64,000 bases of DNA, taken from Mimachlamys varia (Eukaryota > Mollusca > Bivalvia > Pectinida > Pectinidae). A model generated the notes under the pieces. The model did no database searches, was not told the origin of the DNA, and saw nothing but the letters and a program-made list of their open reading frames with translations. Location of the stretch: contig OX392529.1 in NCBI GenBank assembly GCA_947623455.1, positions 56,377,186-56,441,185 on the forward strand, given 5' to 3'. The position numbers were made by a program, and so were the translations under genes. Shown here in pieces: positions 22,028-33,693 of this stretch; the first letter of the stretch is position 1, and every line of letters starts with the position of its first letter.

Positions 22028-23134
22028 TTATTTGATCTATACACGGCGACAATCAACTTTATTGATAGACTCTTTTCCCTTCAAATTAATACCCTGCTGT
22101 ATCAGCCGATCAAAAGCGACGTTATAAACGGTGACGTCATTTTTACGTTATGGGCTGATGGCATAATTTTTGAAACCAATGAAATACTCGTTTCAAACAA
22201 AATTTAGATTATAATTACAAGTTTAATCAAAATCGTGTACATTTGACGGTATTTGAGGAGAAATCCAATATTACAATTAAATGACTAAGCTTGAGTTACT
22301 TCTCTTACCTAGAGAACTAAATCGCGGATGTTTAGTTTTAGTTGTCCATCTTCGGACACCATGTCTGATTTGGGAGGATCCCATAAGGGCATCCTCGGGA
22401 TAACAGCGGCTTTTTTGGGATCATCCCATTATATAATATACCGCACGCATTCTGGTAGCGATGGTAAACAAATCTCCACCTACTAAATATTACTTAACCT
22501 TTATGGTGGCTTGCTTAAAAAGTTGTCGGTACGCTCGTCATAAAAAAACGTCTATACGTCGGAGAAATTATCGTTAGATGAAACGAAACTAGCTGGTGGA
22601 TTGATATCTAAATTTATCAGAAATGTCAGTGTTTAGTCTACGAATTGCACGACAGCCTCATAGCCACTAAGTTATGTGCATTGTTTACAAAAAGTTGAGA
22701 AATAACGTTGGAATACTTCCATTACATTTTTTATATACTGACAGAAACTCAAGCAACTGTGGTCCACATGTACAAAAACTAATTAAAGGATGAGTACATA
22801 TTTGTAAAATTTCATCAATAGATGTCAGACCCCCAGATTTTCAAGTCCAAAAACCAAGATCCCCAATATACATGTAGTCGCCACTTACGAATTATGCAAT
22901 AAATGCCACAAGTACAATTCTGAAGCCTTACCAACATAGCTTACTATTGCCAGAGTATCCTATGAAGTAATTCAAAAGTTAGAATGATTTAAGTTGAGAA
23001 TTATAATTATATAGGGTATGACCAAACGAGGAACCTTGTCGAACACCGATCAAATTTGTGCAAGATTTTCATAACAGTTCCTTTCTTTTTGGTCGAAATC
23101 CAATAAAACTTTCAGTAAAGTATTCTCGTTTCAT
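22028..23134. other. Intergenic with a fragment of a fold-back family
   Basis: A stretch at about 22730-22765 (TATACTGACAGAAACTCAAG) matches the right arm of the fold-back element at 54512-54664. The remainder shows nothing I can name. Confidence 0.45.
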
Positions 23135-23144
23135 GATTCATTTT

Positions 23145-23526
23145 CAATCTGATGAAATCTTATCTTGAACTGCGTGCCATTTCGTAAACTCCTCTATGCT
23201 GCGTTAAGATCTGAGATAATCCCATACGGGGTCATGTCCAGATGACCTTTTACATTAGCCAATCAAATTACTACGGTCAGAATCTTGACAGTGACATTTT
23301 GAGGCGACAAAGCTTGTATATTCGCATTTGTCCGTTTAGTCATTTCGTCACCAAAAGTTCATGTGGAATAATGTGACGAAATGGTTTGCTGCAAGATGAC
23401 AAGTCATTGAAAAAGTATTTCAGTGTTTAGTAAAGAGGCGACAAAGGTCATCTGAACATGACCTCTTATGGGATGTTGTCAGATCCTTGTAAAACGGAGT
23501 GAAGGTTCTGTAATTTAATCAGATTG
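23145..23526. mobile_element. Complete MITE with CAATCTGAT ends and 10-bp target duplication
   Basis: The ends are CAATCTGATGAAAT (left) and AATTTAATCAGATTG (right, inverted). Subterminal inverted blocks GGGGTCATGTCCAGATGACC and GGTCATCTGAACATGACCTC also pair. Direct repeats GATTCATTTT at 23135-23144 and 23527-23536 are identical. Long imperfect terminal repeats with a 9-11-bp duplication fit the Mutator (MULE) superfamily. No coding capacity. Confidence 0.8.
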
Positions 23527-23913
23527 GATTCATTTTATACTTTCAATGACGTTTTCTGACATGTGTACAGATTGGAACAATATATATATACCTTTTAACA
23601 GGCATTATACCCACTCAACTAAAATAATTTTATATGTCGATGACTTTTTCTGACAAGTGTACAGCTTGGAATAATATATCTACACCTTTCAACAGGCATT
23701 ATACCCATTAGACGAAAATTGCAAGTACAATAATTTTCTACTCGCATTTGTCGAGTGTAAAATTTAAACCGTGCATTAAAAATTCATTTGAGGTTAAAAG
23801 GGGCATCCCGCGAAAGTAATTTTTTCATTTTTTTTTTTTTTTAAATATTACATACACATATCAAGTTGGTATTCTTATGGGCTATGACGATAGAATTCTG
23901 CTGATATGTATTC

Positions 23914-24082
23914 ATATAGGGATTGAAAGTCATTTTTTTAAAACTTTCATAGTGCTATGAAAGGTCATCCGTTACATCCATATTGAATGAAGCCCGCTAG
24001 GGCTTCATGCTAAATATGGATGTAATGGCTGACCTTTCATAGCACTATGAAAGTTAAAAAAATGACTTTCAATCCATATATT
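23914..24082. mobile_element. Fold-back (palindromic) element
   Basis: Near-perfect arms of about 75 bp run from ATATAGGGATTGAAAGTCAT to the inverted ATGACTTTCAATCCATAT, with CTTTCATAGTGCTATGAAAG in each arm and GAAGCCC/GGGCTTC at the apex. The loop is four bases. Non-coding. Confidence 0.8.
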
Positions 24083-25325
24083 TACATTTTTACTATAGAA
24101 AAATAGCTTAACCTCATTTGTATATTTTCAAATAAATAGATTATTACCTGCGTTTGTATATGTGTAGTCATTTTAACGACATTGGCGGAACAGTCCAGCT
24201 TGAATAAAATTCGCGCAAATGATAATAATTAGTCATTTGAGCGTTTGACGTAAGGGCAATCTCCATGTTATTCGAAGCGGCGCGACAAGACTCTCATTGA
24301 ACAAGCTTGATATATGACGTCATAATTAAACCACGTGCTACGTCTCGAGAACCATTGCTTTCATACTTTTATGAAATGCATTTTTGCTGGTAATCTTCAT
24401 ATAGTGGGTTGCATCGCAAATGTAAATACAAAATGAATAGTGTCAAAAAAACTAATAGAATTTCTATCCAGACGCTTCAGCTTGGGGTTTTTATCTACCA
24501 ACGCATGCGCAGCGAGCGCCGTTTCCATTGTTGTCACCCAGTATTACCGTTACACCACGGCAAGACCTAACTACTAAGCAAAATTTGCCGAATGGTCAAA
24601 ATATGACGCAAGGACTGCGTTACGGACTCATATTGAAGGATGGAAAGTATTCAAAGGAGAAACTAACTGCCCTACTGTAGGAATGTTACATAATTTTTCT
24701 TTGTAGCGGTATAACAAGCTTTGATTTGGTTTTGGGGCCACCCAATGGGAAACTCTTTCAGTCCTCTGGTTTCGTGTGAAATGCGTGTGTAATTGTACTT
24801 AAAAAGTGTCTTATAATATTCCCATTAAAATAGTCCCAGTAAAACGGTATGATTTTATTATATTGCTGAATAGAATGAGTACCTTTTCACACACATGTAC
24901 AAGATAACATATCGGAAAAAGTCATTTGTTTTCGTTGTAAACGGAACGTGTGACCGAGGGACAGACGCCTTCAATTTGGACAAAAGGAAAAAAAATATGT
25001 CTTCAAGCTTAAAAAGGTGTTATCCATACCTAATCTATAAACGAGGGAAGGCAAAGATATTATCGGGTTGCGACCCCGGTATTGAATTTAATAGGAAAAC
25101 GTATGCATAACGGAAGTTACAATTAAAAAAATCCATACAAGTCCCATTCTGCATGTCCGAGTTTTGTTTAAAATGTCAACCTTCCTTTACAAGAAGATGA
25201 AAACAAGTTCCAAATATGATACATACATGTATTCTACAAGTGAAGTGTGTGGTGCGTAATATGACTGCACGGACTTTAAAATGTCGTATTTCATGATAAG
25301 TGTTAACGTATGTAGACGGCGCGTC
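24083..25325. other. Intergenic, nothing recognised
   Basis: No gene supported. The frame at 24895 (71 residues) is basic and lacks a recognised domain. Confidence 0.45.
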
Positions 25326-25770
25326 TAAATACCCAATACTACCCAATATTTCCCCATACCACTTCATACGACCATTTAATGTAATAGATACTACTTTGAT
25401 ATTATGAAATATTATCATAATGGGCATTTTTCTTCCAATTATCTTATTTTTTTATGAAAATATGCGATTTATTTCCGAAAATATTGAATAATCGACCCAA
25501 TAATACCCAATACTACCCATATTACCCAATACCACCTCGTACGACCAAGTTATGCACTAAATACTACTATCATATTCTGAAATTTATCTTAATGGACATT
25601 TTTCTTCAATTTGCATTATTTCATCTGAACAAATGACATTTTGTGGAGAAACCGCTGACCGAATACAGACTCTCAACCCAAAACTACCCAATACTACATT
25701 ATATATCACACGATCCGATTAAAATTTGTACACAATACAACATAAATATTCTGAAATATCATCTTTGTTG
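25326..25770. repeat. Degenerate tandem repeat, period about 177 bp, 2.5 units
   Basis: Units begin near 25326, 25500 and 25681 with variants of AAATACCCAATACTACCCAA, then TACGACCA-like, ATTCTGAAAT-like and TGGACATTTTTCTTC-like landmarks in the same order. Non-coding. Confidence 0.65.
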
Positions 25771-26185
25771 TGGGAATTGTCTGATAGTTGTGAACACATA
25801 TGTTTCGCCGAGATCCACGTCTACGTTGATGATTGGAGTGGAGGGTCGTCATAAAGAGATAAACCTTCACCAGCTGATGTTGTTTGTATGCACTATCGCA
25901 CACATATTCGTCAAAGCAGATTATTCCAAAGCAATAGTTGCATGAAAACTGTTGTTTCCCCGCTCTATTTTAATGATTTGTTGTATAAATTTCCCTTCCA
26001 TTGTTTCGAACCGTCTATGATTGATGACAACTCACGTAAATAAAATACAGTAAATAGCTGGAAATTAAAGTAAAAAAAGTGGTGTTTTTTCAACGATTTA
26101 CACTAAACCCCTTAACAGCACTGTTAAAAGTCAAACTCCTCTCTCTCTCTATATATGTAACTGTTACATATTACTTGCAAGATAC
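25771..26185. other. Intergenic, nothing recognised
   Basis: No gene supported. Ends with a short CT-rich run near 26140. Confidence 0.4.
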
Positions 26186-26189
26186 CTAG

Positions 26190-26260
26190 AGAGAGATCTT
26201 TAGCTCGATCTGTTGAGCCAGGTATCTAAAGTCACTTGGAACATTTTCTGGTGCTTGAAC
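26190..26260 (+). repeat. tRNA-derived SINE head fragment
   Basis: GAGAGATCTTTAGCTCGATC followed by TGTTGAGCC and CTAAAGTCACTTGGAAC resembles the plus-strand SINE head at 32781-32860 (A-box side and anticodon region). The B box is degenerate. Confidence 0.4.
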
Positions 26261-26364
26261 ACAGGATGGCCGAATAATCATCAGGGACAGGAATGGAGCT
26301 AAAACTTCTATCACTAAGCTGTCTGAACTTGCTAACTACCCTGACCCTCCTCCCAAATCCTCGT

Positions 26365-26455
26365 TATCATGTAGCTAGTAATCATGTAGCTTGTAATCAT
26401 ATAGCTTGTAATCATATAGCTAAGTAATACAGCTTGTAATCATGTAGTTAGTAAT
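26365..26455. repeat. 16-bp tandem repeat
   Basis: About five units of AATCATGTAGCTTGT or AATCATATAGCTTGT in tandem. Confidence 0.75.
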
Positions 26456-27950
26456 CACTTGTGTATAGATGAATAATGTAAATATTAGGTACCCAACATA
26501 ATCAATTTACCTGATGTTTACATAACCCACCTTTATTCATAACTAATGTAAGTTCTAAAAGAGTTCACATTTTTAATCAAGTATGAACATATTAATAATG
26601 TAGCAGCTTAATCAGTATATCTGGAAATTGTATAACATGTTTGCATTGTAAACCTGTGCCTACTTACTATCGAACTGTATAGGCAATAGCACGAATGTAT
26701 ACATCTTATTTATCGTAAATGATCAATAGCAGAAGTTGGTTAATTATGATATAAGTATAATTAATTTGTGACGTGTGCTACTGCTTTCAATGGAGTTATC
26801 ATCTCATAATGCCTACATTGTACATTGTCCGTGTACCTAGTAGGCACGTGGGTATAGGTGAATAATGTAAACACCAGGTACATGTTTCTAAACATAATCA
26901 GTATACCTGATACTATTCATAATTACATAAAGTCCCAACTGAGTTCATATCCCTTTATGCCCTCATTTACTCAAGTAATGTATATACCAGGAATAACATC
27001 AATGTACAGTACCCGGTAAATATGCATATAACATTCATCTTTATTCTTAATCATAAAATTATCAACAGAGTTCATATCTCATAACACTAACCTACAGTGT
27101 AGTTATCTTGTTTGTGCAGACCAATAATATAATTACCAGGTATCATAGCTAGGCAGTCTACCTGGGATTATTATAACTAATCTATAATCATAATTAAATT
27201 AATAGGAGTTATACATAATGTGCCTACATGTATACTGTACCTAGTAATTACGTGTTCACTAATACTCCAAATAATGTATCAACAAGAAAATCAGGTTTCT
27301 CAACATAATCAGTGTACTTAGGGGGCTCCAATTACATTATGCCTACATATTCCTGGAAAATGTATATACAGGCAAATGATACATGCAATTGAAAGTACCC
27401 GGGTCCACACCTTGATCAGTATACCTAATGCTTATGTATGTCACTCAACTTAATTCATAATTAATAGAAGTCTCAACTGAATTCACACCTTATTTATCTA
27501 TATGGTATATCTACAATGAAGTAATCATAATACCAGGAATTATGTACATTCTATGTATCACAGCTAGCCATGCCAGTGTGCTTTGGATTTACATAACTCA
27601 TCTATATTCACAAATAAAAGTGATACAACTGATTTCAAAATCTCAATATACATTATGAAGTACATACGTATATACCTAGTAACAATGTACATGTGTATAC
27701 AATGGAATAATGTATATACCAGGTATCTCATCAAAATCAGTATAACAGGCAATGCTATCGATACAACTGGAGTAATCGTATCTAATTAATAGAAAGTTTC
27801 AACAAAGTTCAAATTACAGTATGCCTATATACATGTACCCAGTAATCAGATGTGTACAATAATGTAAATACCAGGTATGACCAATACTCAATAATTAACA
27901 CTTCCCAACAGCCCAATTTCTATTATACATATAATGTACCTACATAGTGG
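26456..27950. repeat. Long, decayed tandem repeat (period about 180-200 bp)
   Basis: The same ordered landmarks recur several times: AATAATGTAAATACCAGGTA, ACATAATCAGTATACCTGAT, TTCATAATTAATAGAAGTCT, CAACTGAGTTCATATC, TGCCTACATGTACATTGTAC and CTAGTAATCACGTGTGTA. Units vary in length through indels. No coding frame is conserved between units. Confidence 0.6.
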
Positions 27951-28527
27951 TGATGTGTGTGCAGGTATATGTCAACAATTTCTTATTGAAACTGTCCACA
28001 ACGACAAGATTTGGTATAGTTTTAATCAAACTATGTGTATATTTAAAATTCACTATTCCAAGAGAGCAAAACTATTGAGAGTATAGACTTTAATATTAGA
28101 CTTAACTGGTGATAGGTATTTATCTCCATCAATATCATCTCATTAAGTAATCCAAATACTTTTATGCATCTAAGAATATTTTCCTAATGGATCCCTTAAG
28201 TTTAAGTCCAAGCTTGTATATATTTCTCATATGTTACTTGGATGTGTACATGTATTGTATGTGTGTGTGTGTGTGTATGCTTTTCCTATATGTATTGAAC
28301 TTGATCATGATAACCTGTATATTCTGGCAGATTCGAAGATAATCATCAACTCACTTCCTAAAGTGGTAATGAACCGTCTTTCTCATCCAAGTCACTTAAA
28401 TGTTTTCTATAATGCTGTTGTCTCTTTATGTAAAAACAATTGTTAATTTACTTTTGAAGATGCATAAACTTGAGGTTATGTATATGATATATCTCCATAG
28501 TATCTCCATAGTATATGGTGTACATTT

Positions 28528-28725
28528 GTGTCAAATATAAAATTTTATCTGGTAACTAGAATGATGCTATTAATTATGTACATGGACATCCACTTAAACC
28601 CTGGTCCTCCTTCTAATAATGATGATAAATACCAATCATCCAATATCTCTTTATGTAATCTGAATATATGTTCTCTTAGGAAAAAAATGACATCATTGAA
28701 GGTGAATGTTCACTCTTTGATCTGA
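28528..28725 (+). pseudogene. LINE N-terminus with 2A-like motif and start of endonuclease
   Basis: The 65-residue frame holds YMDIHLNPGPP (the DIHLNPGP octet at 28585-28608) and then ISLCNLNICSLRKKM, the usual start of the AP-type endonuclease domain in CR1-like proteins. It stops prematurely after SLI. In other retrotransposons of this kind a 2A-like octet at the very N-terminus can release or target the upstream peptide. Confidence 0.75.
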
Positions 28726-29823
28726 TATGCTTGACTGAAACTCACTTAAATAACACTATACCTGATGAAGAACTCTCCATGGAAAATCACAAAATATTTA
28801 GAAAAGGATAAGTCAAATCAAAGGGGAGGTGGTGTCTTAATTTATGTCAATAATAATATATTTGCAAAGCAAAGGACTGACTTAGAAAATGAAAATCTTG
28901 AATGAATATGACTAGAATTACGATTAAATGGAACACTTATGCTAGTTGGTTGTTTATACCGACCAGCTAATTCCCTAGTATCATACTGGGACCTACTTGA
29001 TGATAATATCAGTAAGGTTGCTGATCTTAATATAGACTATATACTTGTTGGAGATATCAATCAAGACATGTTGTCTCTTAGGCCCAACTATAGATTAACA
29101 CGTATTATTCAATTATATTGATTGATTAACCTTATCAATGAGCCCACACATATAACTGCAACAAGCATCGATGTAATTTTAACTAACAATCCATGTATTA
29201 TTAAAAATATAAATGTAACCTAACCCTTCTGTGGTGACCACTGCCCGTGTACTGCTGAAATCACATAAAAGTCCCTAAAGAGAAGAGCATATCATAAAGT
29301 CTTTTATAACTATAAAGATACTGATTTTAATAAACCTAACTCGTTTTTGTCTCATCTTGATCTAATCCAATTTGTTTTTTCAAATGTTGACACTATGAAC
29401 CAAATTATTAATGATAAACTTTTTGAACGTATTGATTAATTTGTACCAATTAAGAAAGTTCTAATCAGACCTGATGATAAAATATGGATGAGTAGTGAAA
29501 TTCGGCTTAAAATGAGGCAACGGAATACCATAAAGCTAAACAAACCAATGCTAACCAGGCGTGGGCAAAATTTAGACAACTTAGAAATAATGTTATTACC
29601 CTTATTAGAGATGCAAAAACTAAATATAGAGAGAATCTTGAAAAATCCTTAGCTGATAAGTCCTTATCTCCTAATAAATGGTGGAAAATAGCTAAGTAAT
29701 AATTAATGGTGAAAATAAACAATACGATAATTCTCCCATAATTTTTAACAATACTGTTCACATCCATCCCTTAGACAAAGCTGAATATCTACTACTGACA
29801 AAACTGATTCTGATCTACCCGAC

Positions 29824-31000
29824 ATGCCTACTAACTTCCCCTTCTCACTTTACTCTATAACTATAACCGAACAAGACGTTCTTGATCAACTCAACCTAAT
29901 AAATACTAGTAAACCTGAAGGACCTGACAATATTTCACCCCTATTAATCAAAAGTCTAGCGCCATCTCTCTCCAAACTCCTTTATATTCTGTTTAACAAA
30001 TCCCTTACCTCTGGCTCTCGAGCGGATTCCTGGAAACATGCAAATGTTACTCCTATATACAAAGGAAAAGGTTACAAAACTGATCAATCAAACTACAGAC
30101 CAATATCAGTTACATCAGTTTTCAGCAAGTTATTAGAAAAAATAATTTGCAAGTATTTACATAACTACCTATCAAGTCAAAAAATCAGTCTGGTTTTATT
30201 CCTAATGATTCCACACTTAATCAACTACTTTCTTTATATCACACTATTGTAACTCAACTTGACAAGGGCAATGAAACCAGATTGGTCTTTTGCGATATTA
30301 GCAAAGCCTTTGATAGGGTGTGGCATGCTGGGCTAATTGTTAAATTAAAGAAATGTGGTATTTTTGGCAATGTCTTACGATAGTTCGAGAATTATTTAAC
30401 TCAAAGAAAACACAGGGTTATGGTGGATGGTTATTACTCTTCTTAGAAATCTCTGAAAGCTGGTGTTTCCCCCAAGGTTCTGTTTTAGGTCCCTATTTAT
30501 TCTTACTGTTCATCAATGACCTAGAAAATGAAGTTACATATAATATCAAACTTTTTGCTGACGACACATCTCTATATGCTCTTATAAATAACAACTCTAT
30601 CCAGGCGGCTAACCAACTTAATACTGATCTACAAAATATATCCAAGTGGGCAGATAAATGGGGAATAGAGTTTAATCCGGATAAAACAGAATCATTGATA
30701 GTAAGTAAAAAGCATAATGCAAATTCTTCTCATCCTAATCTCGAGTTCAATGGTACAATCATAGGTACTGTAAAACAACATAAACATCTGGGTTTTATCT
30801 TTAATAGTCTTGGAAACTGGGGGGATCATATTAACTACATCTATGAAAAGGCATGTAAAAGAATCAATATACTAAGATTACTTAAACATAAAATTGATAG
30901 AAAATCTTTTGAAACTATTTACCTTGTTTTTATTCGACCAATTTTAAATATGCTTATATCATCTGGGCTAATTGTACTCAGCTTGAAGTTAATTTATTAG
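29824..31000 (+). pseudogene. LINE reverse transcriptase region, frameshifted
   Basis: Two main frames (29824-30252 and 30353-31000) plus a frame-shifted joint cover the fingers and palm. The first aspartate lies in FCDISKAFDRVWH (about 30285-30330); the FADD pair lies at about 30550-30562 in LFADDTSLYAL. A frameshift falls inside the GVPQG motif near 30470, so this copy is dead although its catalytic residues are still readable. Confidence 0.85.
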
Positions 31001-31236
31001 AATCGCTACAGCTAGAAGCAGCAAGGATAATAACAGGTGTAAGAAAGGGAACCAGCCATGCCACTCTATTTAAAGAATTATGTTGGGATACTCTCAGTAA
31101 GAGACGAAATGACCATAAATACATCACTTTGTTTTAAATAATCAACCAAAATGCTCCGCAATACCTAATTGATATTATTATACCTTTTATTCGAACCCAA
31201 GTTGATATACATGCTCATATTGTCAGAAATCCGAGA

Positions 31237-31750
31237 TTGTTCAATGAGCCAAGAGCTAGGTCTCGTATATATTTTAAAATCTTTTTTCCTGACATGATGT
31301 CCCAATGGAATAGTAATAGTTTATCTCTCATGTCTATCGTGTCTGTTAATCAATTAAAATCCAAACTCAAATCAAATCAGGAATCAATATCGATACCTGA
31401 AATTAAGTGTGTTAAGATTTTCAAAATATGGGGGAAATAGAAAACTTACGATCATCCTTTGTCAACTAAGAAATAGTGTAAGTCAGCTAAATGCAGATCG
31501 TAACAATGCGCATTTAATAGATAGCTCTGAATGCCAATGTGGTTGTATTTATGAAGACAACGTTCACTTTTTTCTGAATTGTCCATTATTTAGCACTGAA
31601 AGGAGAAAACTTTTTAGAATCCAAAATTCAATTGATCCAATTCTAGTTAATGATATCAATATATTATTATATGGAAGCCCCAACCACAATGACTATGTTA
31701 ATAAGCAAATTTTTGAATGTACTCTATGTATGTTAGCGAATGGAAGATAA
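31237..31750 (+). pseudogene. LINE C-terminal domain with Cys/His motif
   Basis: Two overlapping frames encode the thumb-distal part and a Cx1Cx8-10Hx4C motif (CQCGCIYEDNVHFFLNC, 31531-31581), followed by LFSTERRKLF. Such motifs close the ORF2 of many CR1-like LINEs. The stop is at 31748-31750. Confidence 0.7.
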
Positions 31751-31913
31751 AGGAGAGAGTCTTTTGAATGCGTAACAGAAAAATGTTCATATGTTTTGTT
31801 AATATATTCATTATAATTGTTGTATAAAGTCTCTCCTAGTCGGTCCCGATAGCCCCACTGAATCCGTGGTTGGTGAGTGGGTCACATTGAAGTGTTTAGA
31901 ATACTGGGACTGC

Positions 31914-31917
<4 letters not shown>

Positions 31918-31946
<29 letters not shown>
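31918..31946. repeat. (TA)n/(TG)n microsatellite
   Basis: ATATATATATA followed by TGTGTGTGTGTGTGTGTG, in the 3' untranslated part of the LINE. Confidence 0.85.
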
Positions 31947-31947
<1 letters not shown>

Positions 31948-32557
31948 CCCACTTACCATCGACGATATCATGTGGGGGTAGAGACTGAACAATAATATGT
32001 ACATACGGTATCTGTAATAGTATATATTAGCACCACGAATTAACCGTACCCAAGCCCAACCTCGTGGCATTGTTTATGATCACCTTATCTGTTTCTTTTG
32101 ATCTGCTTTCCTTGGAACTAACCATATCCAATCATCCTTTGTCTCATCCTCTGTCCTCCACCAGTCTTCCTATCATATAACAACTGCTGTTTTATTATAA
32201 GAGTCACCCTACAAAACATATTTTGATAAACCATGTAAAATCCCACGCTGTTCTCCTCCACTAAATAAGCCTACAATCAATGTTCCAAATACGCTTGATG
32301 GCGAAGGGAGATAACTTGTGTATCGGACTGGTTTGTGGTGTACTGCTAATATTTATGTTACGTTATATATATGTTAAGTTGTGTGTGAGAGTGCATGTGC
32401 GAGGGTGTGTACGTGTTGTCTTATATTGTCAGACTATATACATGCATATATGTAAATTTCATATGTCCGTCTGTAAGGAGAGGGCTTGTATAAGCTTTTG
32501 CCTGTTGCCCAATCCGATTGAATATTATTCAATAAAAACCTTGTGAAGGTGAAGGTC

Positions 32558-32700
32558 TGTTGAGCATAGGAATAGCTAGCAACAAGTTCCAGATTCGACT
32601 TTAAGGGGAGGCATTGAAACAAATAATCACTTCTGTTACATGTGGCGCCCACGTATGGGCCCGGGAATCATACCCAGGGATACATGTAAATGAATCACTA
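32558..32700 (+). repeat. SINE-like fragment after the LINE tail
   Basis: TCTGTTGAGCATAGGAATAG and CCAGATTCGACTTTAAGGGG followed by AGGCATTGAAACAAATAATC and TCTGTTACATG align by eye with the SINE head and body at 32781-32890. The A-box end is truncated at the LINE junction. Confidence 0.5.
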
Positions 32701-32780
32701 TGGCCCCTGGAAAACTCGAGATGGGTTATTTCCTGTAGGGGAATGTGACCCTGGTAAATACTAGCTGCAATATACTGCTA

Positions 32781-32890
32781 ACTAGAGAGATTTAAGCATC
32801 ATCGGTTGAGCATAAGTCAAGTAGCCAAAGGTTCTGGGTTTGACTCCTAGCGGAGGCATTGAATTAAATACCTTATGACCTCTGTTACAT
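32781..32890 (+). repeat. tRNA-derived SINE, plus strand
   Basis: A-box-like TTTAAGCATCATCGGTTGAG and B box GGGTTTGACTCCT at tRNA spacing, then the body GGAGGCATTGAATTAAATAC and CTCTGTTACATATGTAACAG. It meets the next SINE in inverted orientation. Confidence 0.6.
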
Positions 32891-32904
32891 ATGTAACAGC
32901 GGAG

Positions 32905-32990
32905 GAAAAAGGCAAAGACTGACCAGGGTTCGAACCTGGGACCTTCTGAACTATTGGCAGACTCTCAACCAATTGAATTATCTGGTCGCC
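32905..32990 (-). repeat. tRNA-derived SINE head, minus strand
   Basis: The minus strand reads GGCGACCAGATAATTCAATT then GGTTGAGAGTC (A box) and CCCAGGTTCGAACCCTGG (B box with a perfect T-arm stem). The acceptor stem does not pair fully, and the sequence sits in a SINE cluster, so I do not call it a functional tRNA. Confidence 0.6.
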
Positions 32991-32999
32991 AACGATTGT

Positions 33000-33693
33000 T
33001 CTTCATTAAGCACGTAAGTCAGTTGTTAAAGTTGGTCGACATCTTTTAATATGGTATATGAGAAAATTAGATTTTGTTGAAAGGGTATCAACTCTTGTGG
33101 GTATATCTGGCCTGTTATGAATGACCACTCGCACGCCCATGTAGCAATAGTCACTGGGTAGATAGAGTGGAGAAAATACAAGAGATCCAAGGGAGATATT
33201 GGCGCGCACGACGGACCACATACACAACATCTGATGATGGTGAGCTAATACAGAATTTTAGAGGGTGTGAGAAATGTTCAAGCATGCAAAGCAGATGCTT
33301 TTAATATGCTCAGGTGTGTTATTAGTCCGAAGAGATCTGACTCTCTGACCCGCTAAATACTTTGACGACAGGCGGGTGCGAGAGTCAGAATTTCTCATTA
33401 GATAAAACGTGGAAACTTTACCGACCCGTCCACGATACTGTAGTAGGAGAAAACAAGTAGGCAGCCCAGGTCCGGTGTGCGGCGTTTCCAAATTTGTATT
33501 ACCACCAAAGAAACGCCGCACATCGAACTCGGTTGACTACTCATTTTCTTTCTCTGATATTTCAAGAAATCGTTTTGAAATCTGAAGTAGCGACAGCGGC
33601 GATGAAGTTGATATGTAGATAACGTCGATAATGTTCCTTGTGTTTCCCCCTGTGGAAGTTGGGTATTTTACATGTGTATACAATGTGCAAACG
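33000..33693. other. Intergenic, nothing recognised
   Basis: Frames on the minus strand at 33006, 33258 and 33537 have no recognisable domain; the last overlaps the transposase remnant in antisense and is a shadow. Confidence 0.4.

Larger units (their letters stand above)
28500..32557 (+). mobile_element. CR1-like non-LTR retrotransposon (LINE), near full length, inactivated
   Basis: In order along the + strand: a short N-terminal frame with a 2A-like DIHLNPGP; an endonuclease region (LCNLNICSLRKK, LICLTETHLNN, YILVGDINQDM); a reverse transcriptase (NYRPISVTSVFSKLLEK, DISKAFDRVWHAG, PQGSVLGP, FADDTSLYA); and a C-terminal Cys/His motif CQCGCIYEDNVHFFLNC. The reading frame is broken by several stops and frameshifts, so no intact product is made. 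The 3' end is set near 32557 because CCTGTTGCCCAATCC, GATTGAATATTATTCAATAA resembles the tail of the second LINE at 42120-42180. Clade assignment is by motif only. Confidence 0.85.

Noticed and set aside
29507..29767. Hydrophobic minus-strand frame resembling a membrane protein
   Set aside because: It is antisense to the LINE between the endonuclease and reverse transcriptase regions.
32905..32990. Functional tRNA gene
   Set aside because: The B box and T stem are perfect but the acceptor stem does not pair fully and it lies within a SINE cluster.
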